Positions 21,518 through 33,366 of a stretch of 64,000 nt of DNA are shown here, in pieces. This DNA is from Daphnia pulex (Eukaryota > Arthropoda > Branchiopoda > Diplostraca > Daphniidae): NCBI RefSeq assembly GCF_021134715.1, contig NC_060027.1, forward strand, positions 3,844,001 to 3,908,000, read 5' to 3'. The first letter of the stretch is position 1, and each line of letters opens with the position of its first letter. The notes under the pieces were generated by a model that saw nothing but the letters and a program-made list of their open reading frames with translations, was not told the DNA's origin and ran no database searches. The translations under genes were made by a program, and so were the position numbers.

Positions 21518-21986
21518 TCTGTACTAAATGCGTCTGTCGACGCTAAATGAAATAATTCGGCTGTCGCTAGGTTTAAATTATTTCCACTAGCTAGCCTAGC
21601 GTGACGAGTGTGAAGCCTAAATCTGTGTCACAGTTAAAAGAAAATGTTTAATAATTAAATGATTAATTAAATGTTATAATTAAATGTTAAATATTTCTTA
21701 TTTTATTTAAGATTTAGGCCATTACAATTTAATTTTGTAATTTGTATGACAACGATATATTGCATACATTAAATTTCGAGTATATGCTAATAACTGTTTT
21801 AATTTTTAGGTCATAATTAGATTTATGGGAACCAATTTTTAACAGTATTTATTTACTTGTGTTTTATCTTCTTGTCCTATGTAATTTCTCACTCTCTATA
21901 ACACGTGAGACGCCCCACGAGACTTATATGGTAGTCTTATGCAGTTGAGCTGTCTGAATTCAATTCTGAAAGCATTCTGGAAGCAA

Positions 21987-22058
21987 TTCATCCTTTCCGT
22001 CCAGTCTTCCGTGGATGGCTGGTTCATCCTTTCCGTCCAGTCTTCCGTGGATGGCTGG
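21987..22058 (+). repeat. Two-copy 36-bp tandem repeat
   Basis: The unit beginning TTCATCCTTTCCGTCCAG and ending GTGGATGGCTGG occurs at 21987 and 22023 with no visible differences. A related CCGTCCAGTCTTC also appears near 21463, so the unit is locally amplified. Confidence 0.85.
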
Positions 22059-25000
22059 ATGTTAAAGGAATATGTTGGCTATCACTAGGTGGCTGTAATG
22101 AAGGGCACTAGATGGCGCGAGTGTCTTCGTTTAAGACGAAATTCCGCCATTTGCTTTTCTGCACTTTTCGATGATCGTTATTACTTACTCCAGTCATGTT
22201 CCAGTCCTTTATTTCTTGAAATTTTTCGTCTTAAAAATGGTAATTCTTGCTTGGATTCCTTAAGACTACTGAATTTTAATTATTTGTGTTGTTAAATTAT
22301 AGGTAAAAATCTACTTGCAATTTCATCGTATGGCCTGAAACTGCTGTACATTTTGCCAAAATGTCGTCTCTTGCTGCATGCATGGCTGTATGTTTCCTGA
22401 GTTCGTCACATTCAGAAACATTTTAGAACAGTTACAGTACAGTACAGTTCTTTTGATAACTTTCCGACCTTTAGGCTACCAATTTATTATTTATTTTGGA
22501 AATTTACAGGTTATTTAGGAAATCATGTCCATTGGACCAAATCTTCTGATTATGTTGCATGACGGATGTCCATTTTGCCAAAATATCATCTCTTGCTGCA
22601 TGTCTCTTCCCATGCTGAAGCACTATAACTGCAAAAGTAACTCACTGTTGATTAATTTTATTACCAGAAAACTAGATGTAGTTAATTTATGACCAGAAAA
22701 TACCCTTTATCTGATTAAAGCCCCTTATTGATCTTGTAGAATTTCAGTTAAGTTGACTTTGGATATGCTTTTACATACAAGTAGGAAAATCTTGACAACT
22801 GAAGAACTATGTAAAATTTTCTCATGATTGAAGTCCAGTAGAGCTGTTGCATGCAGTTTGTTGTGCTGGTGTTTTTACATTCTCTAGTTATCTTCACCAC
22901 CTTTGTCTTCACCAGATTCAATTCTTTACTGCTCTTTGATCTTGTGGACAAACAAAAAAAATTGTCCCTCTCGAGAGGTGATCACCATTTGAGCTTTAAT
23001 TAAGGACAAATCTAGGATTGATTGATCAGAGGTATTTTTTGCTGTCGCTACAATTTGGTTTGAACATTTCATCTAAATAAGCTCTTTTTGTCAGGTTAAT
23101 CCCTCAACGTTGTTTAATGAAGGGAGTCAGCGGTGGTGTGGCTCTGCAGTACTAAGCCAATCACATGGCGCAAAATGAATTGTCCCTTACGACCAGACGA
23201 TGGAGCAGATTGCCTTCCCCATTCCGTAAATGTGCGAGTATTTTACCAACGAAAGAAAAGGGCGCATCTTCAACACGGCGGACGACCAGGGATTGAAAAT
23301 GGCCGTCTTTTTTTAAAGGAGTCGACATGTTTAACAAAATGAAATGTAGAAGAAATTGCGCGAACAGCCGTTTCTCTTTTGGGTCAGCTCGCACATGCAT
23401 CCATCTGGAGTCAAATCCTCTTCAGTTTGGCCGTCATTCAACTTGGTTGTCGCCTTCTTTTACCCGATTGACACTGACGGACCGGCTCCTGATCCATTAG
23501 CATTTGAAACTGCTCTAGCATTGCCACTTTGAAGCAAACGACCTTTGTTCCTTCTCTACTAGAGTCACCTAGTAGAGGAATCTCGTGCTGGTCTAGGAAT
23601 CCCAACTCAACCGTAGTCTGCTCCACACCCATGTTCGACACAGTTCGTCAAATCAAACATGTACTGTGTAAGACTGTAAGTATTTCGAATTTAAAATATG
23701 TTTTCTTTTGCTGATTTTATTATTATTTTTCTCATAGAATGAAGAGGAGTAATTCCAAACCACACTTGCTCGGTGTTAGTTAGACCACAACCTTAACCAG
23801 CCTCCATAAAAGAAAGGATTCACCATTGGACTCTTTACTTTTTTCTAGTCTTTACTGATCATGAAATTAATTTCGGGAATCAAGCATCAAACCTTGACGT
23901 GAAAAGAATCTTTGAAGCCTGCCACAAGTACTGTTGGGTACTATTGTTATGCTATGCTGCTAACTATTGTGTTTAACCTGAACAATCCTTTGTGGCTGTA
24001 AGGGCACCGAAAGTACAGTTTTACCTTAACCGTGTGAGATAATTGTGCACGTACGTACATACATTACGACTAATCAAACTGAAAATGATTGTCATTTCAA
24101 AGTGTAGTCGCTTTGTGCAAAGGTATTCAACTCTCTGCTTCTTATGATAAATTTTTTATTGCTATAGTTAATCTTTCACCAATTATAGGTGAATCTTGGC
24201 TTGTCTCTTGAGAACACAGCACATGGTCACATTTACTTTAGCTATTAAACAAAGGAATTGCTACTGGAATTCTCCACAAACGGTAATTCTGTAATAACAT
24301 TGGTCTTAAGTATTAATCAGTAAGGGATTGTTAATTTTACTAAGGAAATTAAGTTTGTCAAATTAGCCAATCTCTAAAAAGATTCCATTAATTGTTCGGG
24401 ATATTAAATCACCCAACTGACGTTAACGATAACGTAACTAACTTTTACGTTAATAAAGAAAGGGTTGCAGCGGCTATTTTAAGCATGAAAAGGGCGCCAC
24501 AAATAACAGATTTTGTTTGTTTGACGGTACTTCTGGGGGCAAGCAAATACAAAACATCCACAATTGGCGCTTTTTTGACGTAAACACTAGTTGCTTCGAT
24601 TTGAACTTGACTAACGGCACTCCAATAACGTCACATCACTAATTCACTAGCTTTTTGATTCAATAAAATTATAGTTCCACCGAATTTTAACAAAATTTTG
24701 CCAAAAAGTATCTGAATTTTCCTTGCTAGTTTTCTATGACAAATATGTATGCCCGACAATATATGTATATATTTTTCCTTTGATAGTATTTGTCAGTTAG
24801 GTTAAGTGAAGCTGTTTGCTGTTGCCGTCTTCTGTAGAAGAACATTTTTACTTGTCACCTCAATAACTGCATAAATTGGGAAGCTGCCTGTTTTGCGTAT
24901 TTACTTCAGCATGCTATATCTTTTCCTACTGTCTGTTGATGTTTGAGGTATGACTGAAATTGCCTGTGCTGTTGCAGTCCAATGTGATGATACCTGCCTG

Positions 25001-26551
25001 TTTTCTGATTTAAGGAGTACTAAACAAAACGGATTTACGATGGTGGTTATTTTTCGGTTTTGTTTGGTGTACTCATTAAGTGTGTTCTCTATGTGTCGCT
25101 TTTCAAGTAATTTAAGCAAAAGTTTCTGTTTGTTGTTTGCTGTTTTGTGTTTTCGCGTCTCTTCGGCAGAATTTATTATGTCTAAGTCTATTTAGAATGG
25201 GACATGTTGATTTGAGACAAGCTCGTATGAAGCATTTAATTGTATGTTATTAGAATGTGTGTAAAATTTTTCTTGATTTGGCGAGTAAACGCTAAAAAAT
25301 GTGCGAAAGTTGGGTAAGTTGGTTAGGTTAGTTTAAATCCGCTTTTTGTTCAACGACTTAAAAAAATTTCGACGCGGAAAAAAGTGATACAATGAAAAAC
25401 AGACTATTTCGCGCAGCTCATTAAATTGAAATATGAAAAAAAACTGGTAGAATTCAAATTTGTAATTTTCATAATTGAACTGAATTGTAGCACAACAAGG
25501 TGTAAAAACAATATCTTAAACATAAAATGATAAATCATAATAAGATTCTTGGTTAAACTACCAAAAGTTGTCAATAGGTCATGTGCTTTACAAGGTACCC
25601 CTTACTACCCCGGCTTTTCTTATCCTCCTAGTTTTACAGCGTGTGAGTAAACACTGACTGGCATTGGACTGGTTAGTTAGGTAAACAATGTCACAGAAAA
25701 CATCCACAAAACTTATTGATGTTGATTGAAAGTAAGTTCTTCTGTAACCATCAACTTCTTCAAATTGTAGCACAATGTCGAAGGGTTAACCTGAAATAAA
25801 ATAAATGACTAATTAAGAATGCAGTAAAAAAAAATAATATACCAAATAATAGATACCTGGAATTGGTTCAACATCTCTCGGCATTCCACTAGTGGATAAG
25901 GATAAGAAACAATGGTGAGGGATTAAACATAAAATATTATTAAGATGTAAATTTTAAACAAGATTGCAGTGACAGCAAGCAATACCTCAAATGAACCAAT
26001 TGAAAGGAACCACAGAAAGGAAGAGCTCAGCTGCTCAGCTAAGTACTTGCAATATGGTATGTCTGCAATATCACCTAGAAAAATCAAACAAAAACCTCAG
26101 GACAAATACAATTGATTGTAGATGTAGAAAATGTTATTTAGTTTATGTGCTCAAACTGCAGCTCACCATTATTAAAATCGGAAAAGACAGTCAATTAAGC
26201 GAAATGACAACTCAAAGTTCTTGGATTCATTTGAGTTTCACCATTTACAGAACATGCATCTGAAAGACAAGAACAGAAAATTTGTAAGATTGCTGTGATA
26301 TTACAATTTTTGATTCCATTTTTATTACAGCTGCAGGATTTATGACAGCTTAGAATTCCTGGCCAGCTTCAACATATGGTCGTCATTACGTGGCAATCGG
26401 CAAATGATGAAAAATGGACTTGTAAATAATCTAAATATGGATGAAACATTAAATTAAAATCATACATGTTAACTTATGCTGATATTGATTTCACTTTTCG
26501 AATTCTTTCAATTTTCCACATTTCAGCTGTCAGCTACTTCCTTAGGAGCTT

Positions 26552-26622
26552 GGACAATCGTCTCGTCTGCATGAAGCACTGGCATCATCTAGCGTTTGTT
26601 TTTACAATTCAGACGATTGTCC
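26552..26622. repeat. Inverted repeat, 12-bp arms
   Basis: GGACAATCGTCT at 26552-26563 is the exact reverse complement of AGACGATTGTCC at 26611-26622. A second pair, ATCTAGCG and CGCTAGAT, lies interleaved with it rather than nested, so the two stems cannot both form in one simple hairpin. Confidence 0.6.
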
Positions 26623-27692
26623 AGTGTGCCGCTAGATGGTGTTTGTATTATTTTTAAAATGGCGAAATGTGTGAAGAGTTTTGTCATCTTCTGTTTTCAA
26701 ATTTTCATGTTTTACTGCCCAAAATCAACCAATTAATTACATGTAAGCTTATTGTGATTATTCTAATTACATAGTAGACAATTTTCTATCACTCACTGCG
26801 TACTTGACCAATTGACTAATTGTGAACTGTACTTGGAATTCTAGAAAATGTACCTGCCGTCTAGTCATCTGATTAAATTTGGACCCTTTTTAAAAACCAA
26901 TTGCTCAACTCTTCTGTAACTCACACCCTCAGCTTCATCTGCATCATCCTCTCACATCTTAGACAAAACTGCAAGCTGTTATGCCCAAAAGTTGTGGCAT
27001 TGCATATATGGTTACATGTAAGCATAACCTTCCGAATTTACTACCTAATCATCCATCAATGCAATAAAATAATCTTAAAATTCACACCCATTTTTTTAAC
27101 AGGTTCCTTCTTGCCTGAAAGATGTTTACACCTTTGAACACTCTTGGAGGGGTTGTTGCGTCATGAAATTGTATTGCTGCCATTCCCTGCATCTCCCACT
27201 TCATAGCTGCAAGAAACGAGCCTTCAACAGATTGAGGTAGAGGTGTGCTTTTCTGTTCTTGATTTATCATGTAATTAACTTTGGATTCCACCTTGGTCGT
27301 GGGTATTTATGGGCCTCACTGCAATGTTTTTCTGTTCTTTGCTTTCAAAGGAATTCATAGGTTGTGTGGTATGCCATTGGATCCATTGGATTTCGCGAGT
27401 CAGCCACCTATGTCAATCTACAACGCAGTTTCTTTATTGGAATTCTGTGGTCCTGGCACAGAGATCCTTGATGCTGGCCTTTGTCCATTACAGAAGAGTG
27501 ACTTCTACCAACTCTCTGCTCCATCCTTATCTTCGCTATCCACATTCGTCTAGCTTCTCTGCTTATTATGCTGCTAAACAATTGGTCGTACTTCACTGAC
27601 GAGTTAGACCAGTCGCTTCCGTCCTCAGCGACACACCTACTGTCACTCTCCGCGGAATTATGCCCAGGTACCCGATAATTGACTTATTTTCT

Positions 27693-27730
27693 TAGATTAT
27701 CTACTACTAATTAGTAGTAGTAATAATCTA
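27693..27730. repeat. Palindrome centred on TACTAATTAGTA
   Basis: CTACTACTAATTAGTAGTAG (27701-27720) is a perfect 20-bp palindrome. With a two-base gap it extends on both sides through TAGATTAT and ATAATCTA to about 38 bp. Confidence 0.75.
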
Positions 27731-27955
27731 CTGTGTTAAACTCTGTGTCAGTGTAATTCCAAAATCAGGCCTTTTTAGCTATCTTGCGCGCAAACGAAGT
27801 GTTACTTAGACGTTTTTTTTTAACGCTAGATGGCTTTACGAAAATTTTCAGCTGTCGAAACAGTCAGTTTCAGTTACTTTGCATATCTCTTTAGACATTT
27901 ATCGGCAATTTTTTGTGAAAATTTATTAGGGCTAACTGATGATAACTATTCCACC

Positions 27956-28343
27956 AACAAAGCTCACTTGTCAAATTTTCGATTTTTGCTCTTTTTTTCT
28001 ACTTCCGGTTTTCTCATTTCAGTCAGTAGTTCAGTAAATATTAATTCGACGCACAAAAAAACCACATATTCGTGATCCTCGTCAAATTTGTGGTAAAGTT
28101 CATGTTTTTATTTTTACGTACGCGTACTTCCGGTTTTCAGAATTTTCCTGAACTATAGTTCAGGAAAATTCTCGATTTTGGCCAAATTTTGGATTTCGTT
28201 TAAATCACGTCTATTTGACCCCAAATTTCATGGAGATCACGAATATGTGGTTTGACTTGACGACAGCTCAATGGTTGAGGCGCTGTGGTTACTTCCGGTT
28301 TACTTCCGGATTTTTTTTTAAAGACTGGCAAGTGAGCTTTGTT
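27956..28343. mobile_element. 388-bp fold-back (palindromic) element, probable MITE
   Basis: The element has three concentric inverted arms. The outer 15-bp arms are AACAAAGCTCACTTG (27956-27970) and its reverse complement at 28329-28343. The middle 19-bp arms start AAACCACATATTCG (28059-28077), with the complement at 28235-28253. The centre is a perfect 34-bp palindrome (28139-28172, core CTGAACTATAGTTCAG). The centres of the inner two coincide at about 28156. ACTTCCGGTTT is scattered as direct repeats through it. No coding capacity and no clear target-site duplication were seen. Confidence 0.7.
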
Positions 28344-28605
28344 ATGTGTACAGTTCCCAATACTGTTAGGTAGATTTTAAGCAATTTAAAGCGGGCCTTT
28401 AAAGTTTTGAGCAAAAAAACCTGAACAATGAACCTATGTGTGTTATGTGACTTTTATTGGTATGTCACTAAATAAGAATTGTTTTCTCACTTCATTCAGG
28501 TAATCCAGAGGAAACGTCGAGAAGATGGACATCGAAACGTCGTCGGTATCTCCAAAATGACAGCGCGGATCATCATTTGTTGTTGGTAATTTGTGTTAGT
28601 GTTAG

Positions 28606-28940
28606 TTAACCCGTTGGCTGCCACGCCTTTGTTCTCCCCTAGCTCCTTAGCACGGGCCGCGCTGTTCGGTCTCGTGGTTTTCATGCCGCGGGGGCGGACA
28701 GTCGCACCAGCCCCAGATTCGCCGAAAGGCCCTGTTAGGCAATGCACCATAGGGACTTCCCCCTTGTCGATGCGGTGATGGATTCTAGAGGTTGTGCATT
28801 CCATCTTCTCCCGTCACCGTGTCAGCCCGGACTTGTCAGCAATGGCAAGTCCCACCTTGGTCATGGATCCTTCTGACGTGGCGCGTAGAGTAGTAGAAAA
28901 ACAACCTACGGGTTGTATGGCGTGGCAGCCAACGGGTTAA
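28606..28940. mobile_element. piggyBac-type MITE with TTAA target sites
   Basis: TTAA at 28606-28609 is followed by CCCGTTGGCTGCCACGCC, whose exact reverse complement ends at 28936 and is followed by TTAA (28937-28940). TTAA duplication and termini beginning CCC are the hallmark of the piggyBac superfamily. The 327-bp interior is GC-rich compared with its surroundings and has no transposase frame, so this is a non-autonomous element. The 18-bp termini are intact, which suggests recent insertion. Confidence 0.85.
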
Positions 28941-29339
28941 CTTAAGTGTATGTGTGTATTGTATGTATGTATTTATTGTATAATTAATGTGACTGTTTAA
29001 TGTGGTGGAATTGAGGGTGGAGGTGGGACATTAAAGCAATTCCTTTTAAAGTTTAAAGTGACATATCATTTTCAGATTATGCAACCAAATATTATTTGCA
29101 ATTCCTTTGTTAAGCCAACTTCAGTTAAAAATGGAGCTGAACTTTTAAAATATAGAGTAACTCCAATCAGTAGGTCTCTTTCGTTACTTACCCTGAAAAT
29201 GATGTCAGAATCTGTTCAAGTGCAAAGCGACTTAACATATGAAAGTCGCAATGTCAAAAGGCTTGAAGGTTTTAAAGATTCGTAGAAGATAGTTACCATT
29301 AAAAAATGTATTTCCTCATTTCATATCAACAAAAACTCC
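28941..29339. other. Intergenic, nothing recognised
   Basis: AT-rich sequence between the MITE and the Tyr-rich array. TGTATG-type simple repeats occur near 28950-28975. No supported frame. Confidence 0.4.
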
Positions 29340-30330
29340 AAGTGATTAGTAACCCTTTTGACATGCCCGACAACTTTGAACACCATTACACAATACGCAA
29401 TTTCAGTTTTGGTATTTAGGAGCCTCCCTTTAGTAAACTGGAGAAGCGAAGGTTGTGATGTAATATCCAGGTGCCTTAGTGGTGTAGTAAGTCGGGGCAG
29501 TGGAAAACTTCGGAACTTCGGTGTAGTAGGTGGAATCAGCGTAAGTAGTGGTATAATACTCAGATGCCTTGCTAAAGTAGTACTTTGAAGTTTCAGTGTA
29601 GTAGCTAAGAGCAACGTAGGTTGTAGTGTCATACTCGGGTGCCTTGGTTTAGTGGTTATGTAGTACTTGGAAGCCTCGTTGTAGCAGCTGATGGCAGCGT
29701 GGGTTGTAGCGTAATATGCGACCTCTGCGGAACAGTGTAAAAGGCTGGGGCAGGATACGTGGTGGTGTAAGTACTCCGCTGCCTTCGTGGTGTAGTACTC
29801 CGCTGCCTTCGTGGTGTAGTACTCCGGTTGTTGCGTATGTTTTTGTCATGCAGTAAGCCGGCTGCGTTGTGGTTTGGTATCCACCATACCCACGAGACAT
29901 CGATACACTAGTGGCTGACCCAACCACCAAGGATACAACAACCAACAGCAGGACGACGCCATAGTTAACTAGACGGTAAAAAAATTGAACAATTTTAAAA
30001 ATTTCAATAACAGGCATATTAACATTGAACAGAAAAAAATACTGATACAAAACTCCATGTAAAAACAGAATATTTACCATTTGGTTGTAATACTCGGTGG
30101 CTTGGTGTAGTAAACAGAAGCCTCAGTTTTGTAGTAGCTTGGAGCAGAGTAATACTTGGGTTCCTCAGTGTAGTAAACTGGGGCACACGTACGTGGTTGT
30201 GTAATATGTGGCCTCTTCGGTGTAGTAGTTGGGAACTTCGTCATAGCATCTAGGTGTAGCGTAGGTTGAGGTGTAGCAAACTGGTGTCTCGGTGTAGTAT
30301 TTCAGTTCAACGTAGTACGAAGGAGCAGCT
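29340..30330 (-). pseudogene. Tyr/Thr-rich secreted repeat protein, module 1, frameshifted
   Basis: The minus strand carries a signal-peptide exon (about 29969-29880) reading VNYGVVLLLVVVSLVVGSAT, then a Tyr/Thr-rich stretch. The repeat frame, with phrases such as EYYTTKAAEYYTTK and YYTEVPKF, is interrupted several times. The signal-peptide frame instead runs into GVLHHEGSGVLHHEGSGVL before a stop, because the frame slips by one base after YATT. Another block of the same YYTEA-type coding lies at 30080-30330, upstream of the signal exon. I recognise the composition as that of arthropod extracellular or cuticle-associated proteins but cannot name a family. The shifts make this copy non-functional as read, unless sequencing errors are involved. 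Confidence 0.6.
29771..29826 (-). repeat. 24-bp tandem repeat in module 1
   Basis: GTACTCCGCTGCCTTCGTGG and the four following bases repeat at 29771 and 29795 and begin again at 29819. On the minus strand, in the original frame, it encodes EYYTTKAA, so a coding repeat of eight residues is iterating. Confidence 0.8.
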
Positions 30331-30336
30331 GCTGTG

Positions 30337-30793
30337 TTATATCTGGGCTACGTGGTACTTGGTCACTCCAGTTGTGGTTGTGCAGTTCGGGGCAGAGTAG
30401 TACTTGTGCGGTTCGGTGTAGTACTTGACCGCTTTAGTATTGAAATATGCTGGAGCCTCGGTGTAGTAGGATGGGGCAGCATTCGTAGTCGTGTAGTACT
30501 TGGGGACTTCGGTGTAGTAAGTAGATGTTGCGTATGTTGACTCTGTTGTGTAGTAAGGCGGCGGCGTGGTGTAGTATTCTTTCTCTGCTGTAGCATCCAC
30601 CCATGTGCAGGAAACATCGGTACACTCGTGGTCGACCCATAAACTAACGATACAACAGCAAACAGCAGCACGGCGCCATAGTTAACTTTCCTATGAACGA
30701 TTTGAACATTAATTATTGAATTTACTAGTCACATCAACTGAAATCAAGGTGAAATTGATTCACTTCTCGAAATAAAAATGAATGTTTACCCAT
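30337..30793 (-). pseudogene. Tyr/Thr-rich secreted repeat protein, module 2, frameshifted
   Basis: Exon 1 has only ATGG (30793-30790) before a GTAAAC donor. Exon 2 begins after CATAGGAAAG with TTAACTATGG, giving MVNYGAVLLFAVVSLVYGST, a clear signal peptide. That frame continues into an unlikely Thr/Arg/Gln-rich sequence to a stop at about 30363. The expected Tyr-rich frame (KEYYTTPPPYYTTES, YYTEVPKYYTT, YYTEAPAYF) is open just one base away, down to 30337. A single-base indel near 30590-30620 would explain this. The TATA promoter at 30902 is intact. It could be a young pseudogene, an error, or a gene translated with a shift. Confidence 0.65.
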
Positions 30794-30901
30794 GATTGCG
30801 AATTGGTGGTACTACGAAGAAGGCAGTTGTTGACAAATAGTACACTGCAGTTGCTGTTGACGTGTCGGAGATGATCACTCGACTGATTTCTTCGTTGTTG
30901 C

Positions 30902-30907
30902 TTTATA
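30902..30907 (-). promoter_or_regulatory. TATA box, Tyr-rich module 2
   Basis: The minus strand reads GGTATAAAGC, followed about 20 nt later by AAATCAGTCGAGTGATCATC, an arthropod TCAGT initiator. The same initiator context recurs 0.3 kb upstream for module 3, so the core promoter was duplicated with the gene. Confidence 0.65.
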
Positions 30908-30924
30908 CCATATATCTAGGGGAA

Positions 30925-31235
30925 CAGTAACCAGCCATCAACATTACAACACCCAACAACAGTACAACACCCAACAGCAGCACGACGCCTTAGTTAACTA
31001 GACAATCAATAAATTTAAACAAAAATATTCAGTAATTAATGACATTAACAAAAGTCGAAAGTAGCATTAATACAACAGTAAAAAAAACCAAAAAAACAGA
31101 ATTTTTACCCATGATTACGAACAGGTAACACGATGAAGAAGGCAATTTGTGACAAATAGTGCGCTGCAGCAGTTGTTGCGGTGTCGGAGATCATCACTCG
31201 ACTGATTTCTGTCGCCTTTTCTCTCTCCTTTTATA
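30925..31235 (-). pseudogene. Tyr-rich array module 3: promoter and decayed signal-peptide exon
   Basis: The minus strand has TATA (31235-31229), the same AAATCAGTCGAGTGATGATC initiator region, an ATGG|GTAAAA first exon at about 31111, and a second exon beginning TTAACTAAGG at about 30993. The corresponding codon in the other copies is TAT, so the first codons now include a stop (TAA). Downstream repeats read LLLGVV-like and collapse. No Tyr-rich body follows. Confidence 0.6.
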
Positions 31236-31306
31236 CGATTTTTTCTCATCCTGATTCACCTCTTAATCCTTGCGGCTATTGTACCTGCTTGAAAATGATG
31301 AAACAC

Positions 31307-31620
31307 GTTCCTTTCTCACCCAACCTCTACACAATTTATGGCACTTTTATGTAATGATCTACGTGACCTTCGAAAGTGAAGGAAATGCAAACCGGCCTTT
31401 CCTCCTGCAGGTTGACGTTGCTGGGGATGGGTCTACAAAAACCAATATCAAAATGAAAACCAAGTGGTTATTTAACACATCCCGTTCTCACCCAGCCTCT
31501 GCACCACATGACACGTTTTACGTAATGACCTTCGAAAGTGAAGGACATACAAACTGGCCTTTCCTTCTGCATGGGATTGGAATGGGTCTACAACAACCAA
31601 TATCAAATGAATACCAAATA
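31307..31620 (+). repeat. Imperfect tandem duplication, about 177-bp unit
   Basis: Two adjacent copies share CGTTC...TCTCACCCA, then TGACCTTCGAAAGTGAAGGA, then GGCCTTTCCT and GGGTCTACAA. They start near 31307 and 31484. Divergence is clearly higher than in the 135-bp repeat, so this is older. Confidence 0.75.
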
Positions 31621-32029
31621 CAAATAGTTAAGACTTAAACTTTACTCACTTTACACCAATTGACATTTGAGTCATTTGACTCGTTTCTTCGGTGAAAGAA
31701 TAATTAAATCTTCCATTTCGAACCGTTTGAAAAACAGTTGGCTTTTTTGAAAATATTCCTCTGCAATCTTATCTAGGTTTCAAACACATGATCAGTCCAT
31801 ATTCATTTCATGATGGGCACACAGCTGAGCCTTGTTAGAAACCTCTCTTCTCGGTCAATAAGTTATCAAAAGCTGCAAAAATGTTAACACTGGAACAATC
31901 CTTGTACTCACCTTATACTGAATACTGACACCCTCTAGTGAGATCTAGCGTTTGAATACCCATACATACATCCAAACATAAGCTTAAAATTTGTAATATG
32001 TTTCCCTACTTACTACATGTCACAATACA

Positions 32030-32140
32030 CCAATACCTGATGTAGTCTACAATAGCCTGCACCAGAAATTGAACTCAGGAGTTGGGACTCAAGCGTAAGA
32101 AATCTAGGCTACTACCACTTAGCTACTACTACGGTCTACG
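32030..32140 (-). mobile_element. Possible tRNA-derived SINE fragment
   Basis: On the minus strand TAGCTAAGTGGTAGTAG resembles a Pol III A box and GAGTTCAATTTC, about 50 nt later, a degenerate B box. The sequence does not fold into a sound tRNA cloverleaf. A plus-strand segment near 32240-32310 with GGGTTCGATTC has a similar layout. tRNA-like halves without a tRNA suggest a SINE head, but no terminal repeat or tail was identified. Confidence 0.3.
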
Positions 32141-33307
32141 GACCTTAATCAAAGTAACCATTCCATTACTCTCTCAGACAGGTTTCTTCGTAAGAATATG
32201 AACAATTTCCGCAGATCACTCAAAACGATGAGCGAAAATGGTATAATGGTTATGGTAACTAATGTGTTTCTTACAAAGACCCAGGGTTCGATTCTTACTC
32301 CCTTCAAATGTCTGATTGTCCCTCCATGTTGTCTTCCTCTCTCCCCATGTCTGTTTGTAGGCTACACTATTATGTAAACTAACACAACTACTAACTAAAT
32401 CTCACAAAGTGGGGCTTCATAATAAAACATTTATCTACACACAAATGAAGAATTTGTATAAGTATAACAATAAGGTAACTTTTCCAGTTTGATTTGGATT
32501 GAAACCAAAAGACGAGGTCCTAAGAGCATCAACCTCATTAACCAAGCGACCAAACTCACTATCCTCCAAACTACAACCCTCACTCAACAAGTTTTTCCTT
32601 GCCGAATCACAGCATCAGATAAGTCTAGTCTAGATTAGATAAAAAAATTGCATACAGTAAATAAAATAGATGAATAATTGCTTGAAATGCTGTTCAACTT
32701 ATACATCACAGCTCATATTGGATTCTAGTTTCTTCTCTGCCGCTCTTTGCTGAAAAGTCAGCCTGACGTTGGCTGAGAAATAAATAACAAGAGAATGTAA
32801 CAGTGTAAACCATCACTGCAAATTTAAAGGTAAATAGGCTTACCAAGAGTACGAGTCACTTGTTTGTGATGAGCAACAATGGCTCCATGAGTCAGCATAG
32901 CAGAGGGAAAATCGTGGGCTTGATCCTTCAGTTCCTGGGTTTCCTGTTATTACAAATCGAACAATTTCTTAGCTGCAAACAGGGAATGAATTCAAGCCAA
33001 TATTGTAAAAGAAATTTTAATCTGAATCCTACCAACCCGGTCGACTCGAGGTTACGCCGTTACGCTTATTTTGTATTTTGTCGTCTGCAGTATTTTGTTT
33101 TACAACGTTGAAATAGTGAAATTGTAAGCTGCCTTTTCATTTTTTATAATTTTAATATTTAACTTTTTTTATAAACTATGTCATGCTAATAATATTAAGA
33201 CGTATTCAAAACATTTTTATCCATAGTTATTACTAATTAATCTCTAACATTCTTTCCAGAATGATTTTTTTTGAACCGTCAGTCGGTCAGTGCACTCAAA
33301 TCTCAAA

Positions 33308-33366
33308 ATCCATCTATTGAGCTTAGCAGGCGAAAAAAATCCATCTATTGAGCTAAGCAGGCGAAT
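33308..33366 (+). repeat. 31-bp tandem repeat
   Basis: ATCCATCTATTGAGC followed by TTAGCAGGCGAA occurs at 33308 and, with one base changed (TAAGCAGGCGAA), at 33339. Confidence 0.8.

Larger units (their letters stand above)
21191..27955. other. Gene-poor accessory region
   Basis: No gene could be supported on either strand over 6.7 kb. It contains small tandem repeats (21484-21517, 21987-22058), a 12-bp-arm inverted repeat (26552-26622), a long imperfect palindrome (27693-27730) and several CTAGATGG motifs. Stretches near 23130-23660 and 27080-27600 have short coding-like frames on opposite strands, possibly decayed exons or transposon remnants, but nothing could be joined or named. Confidence 0.5.

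Noticed and set aside
23133-23641. Overlapping frames on both strands that look partly coding
   Set aside because: I could not join exons or recognise a family; possibly a decayed gene, but the evidence is too thin for a feature.
27082-27600. Frames on both strands resembling transposon or gene fragments
   Set aside because: No catalytic motif or terminal repeat found; strands conflict.
32225-32310. A tRNA gene with GGGTTCGATTC B box
   Set aside because: No acceptor or anticodon stem pairs with it; better explained as a tRNA-derived repeat piece.
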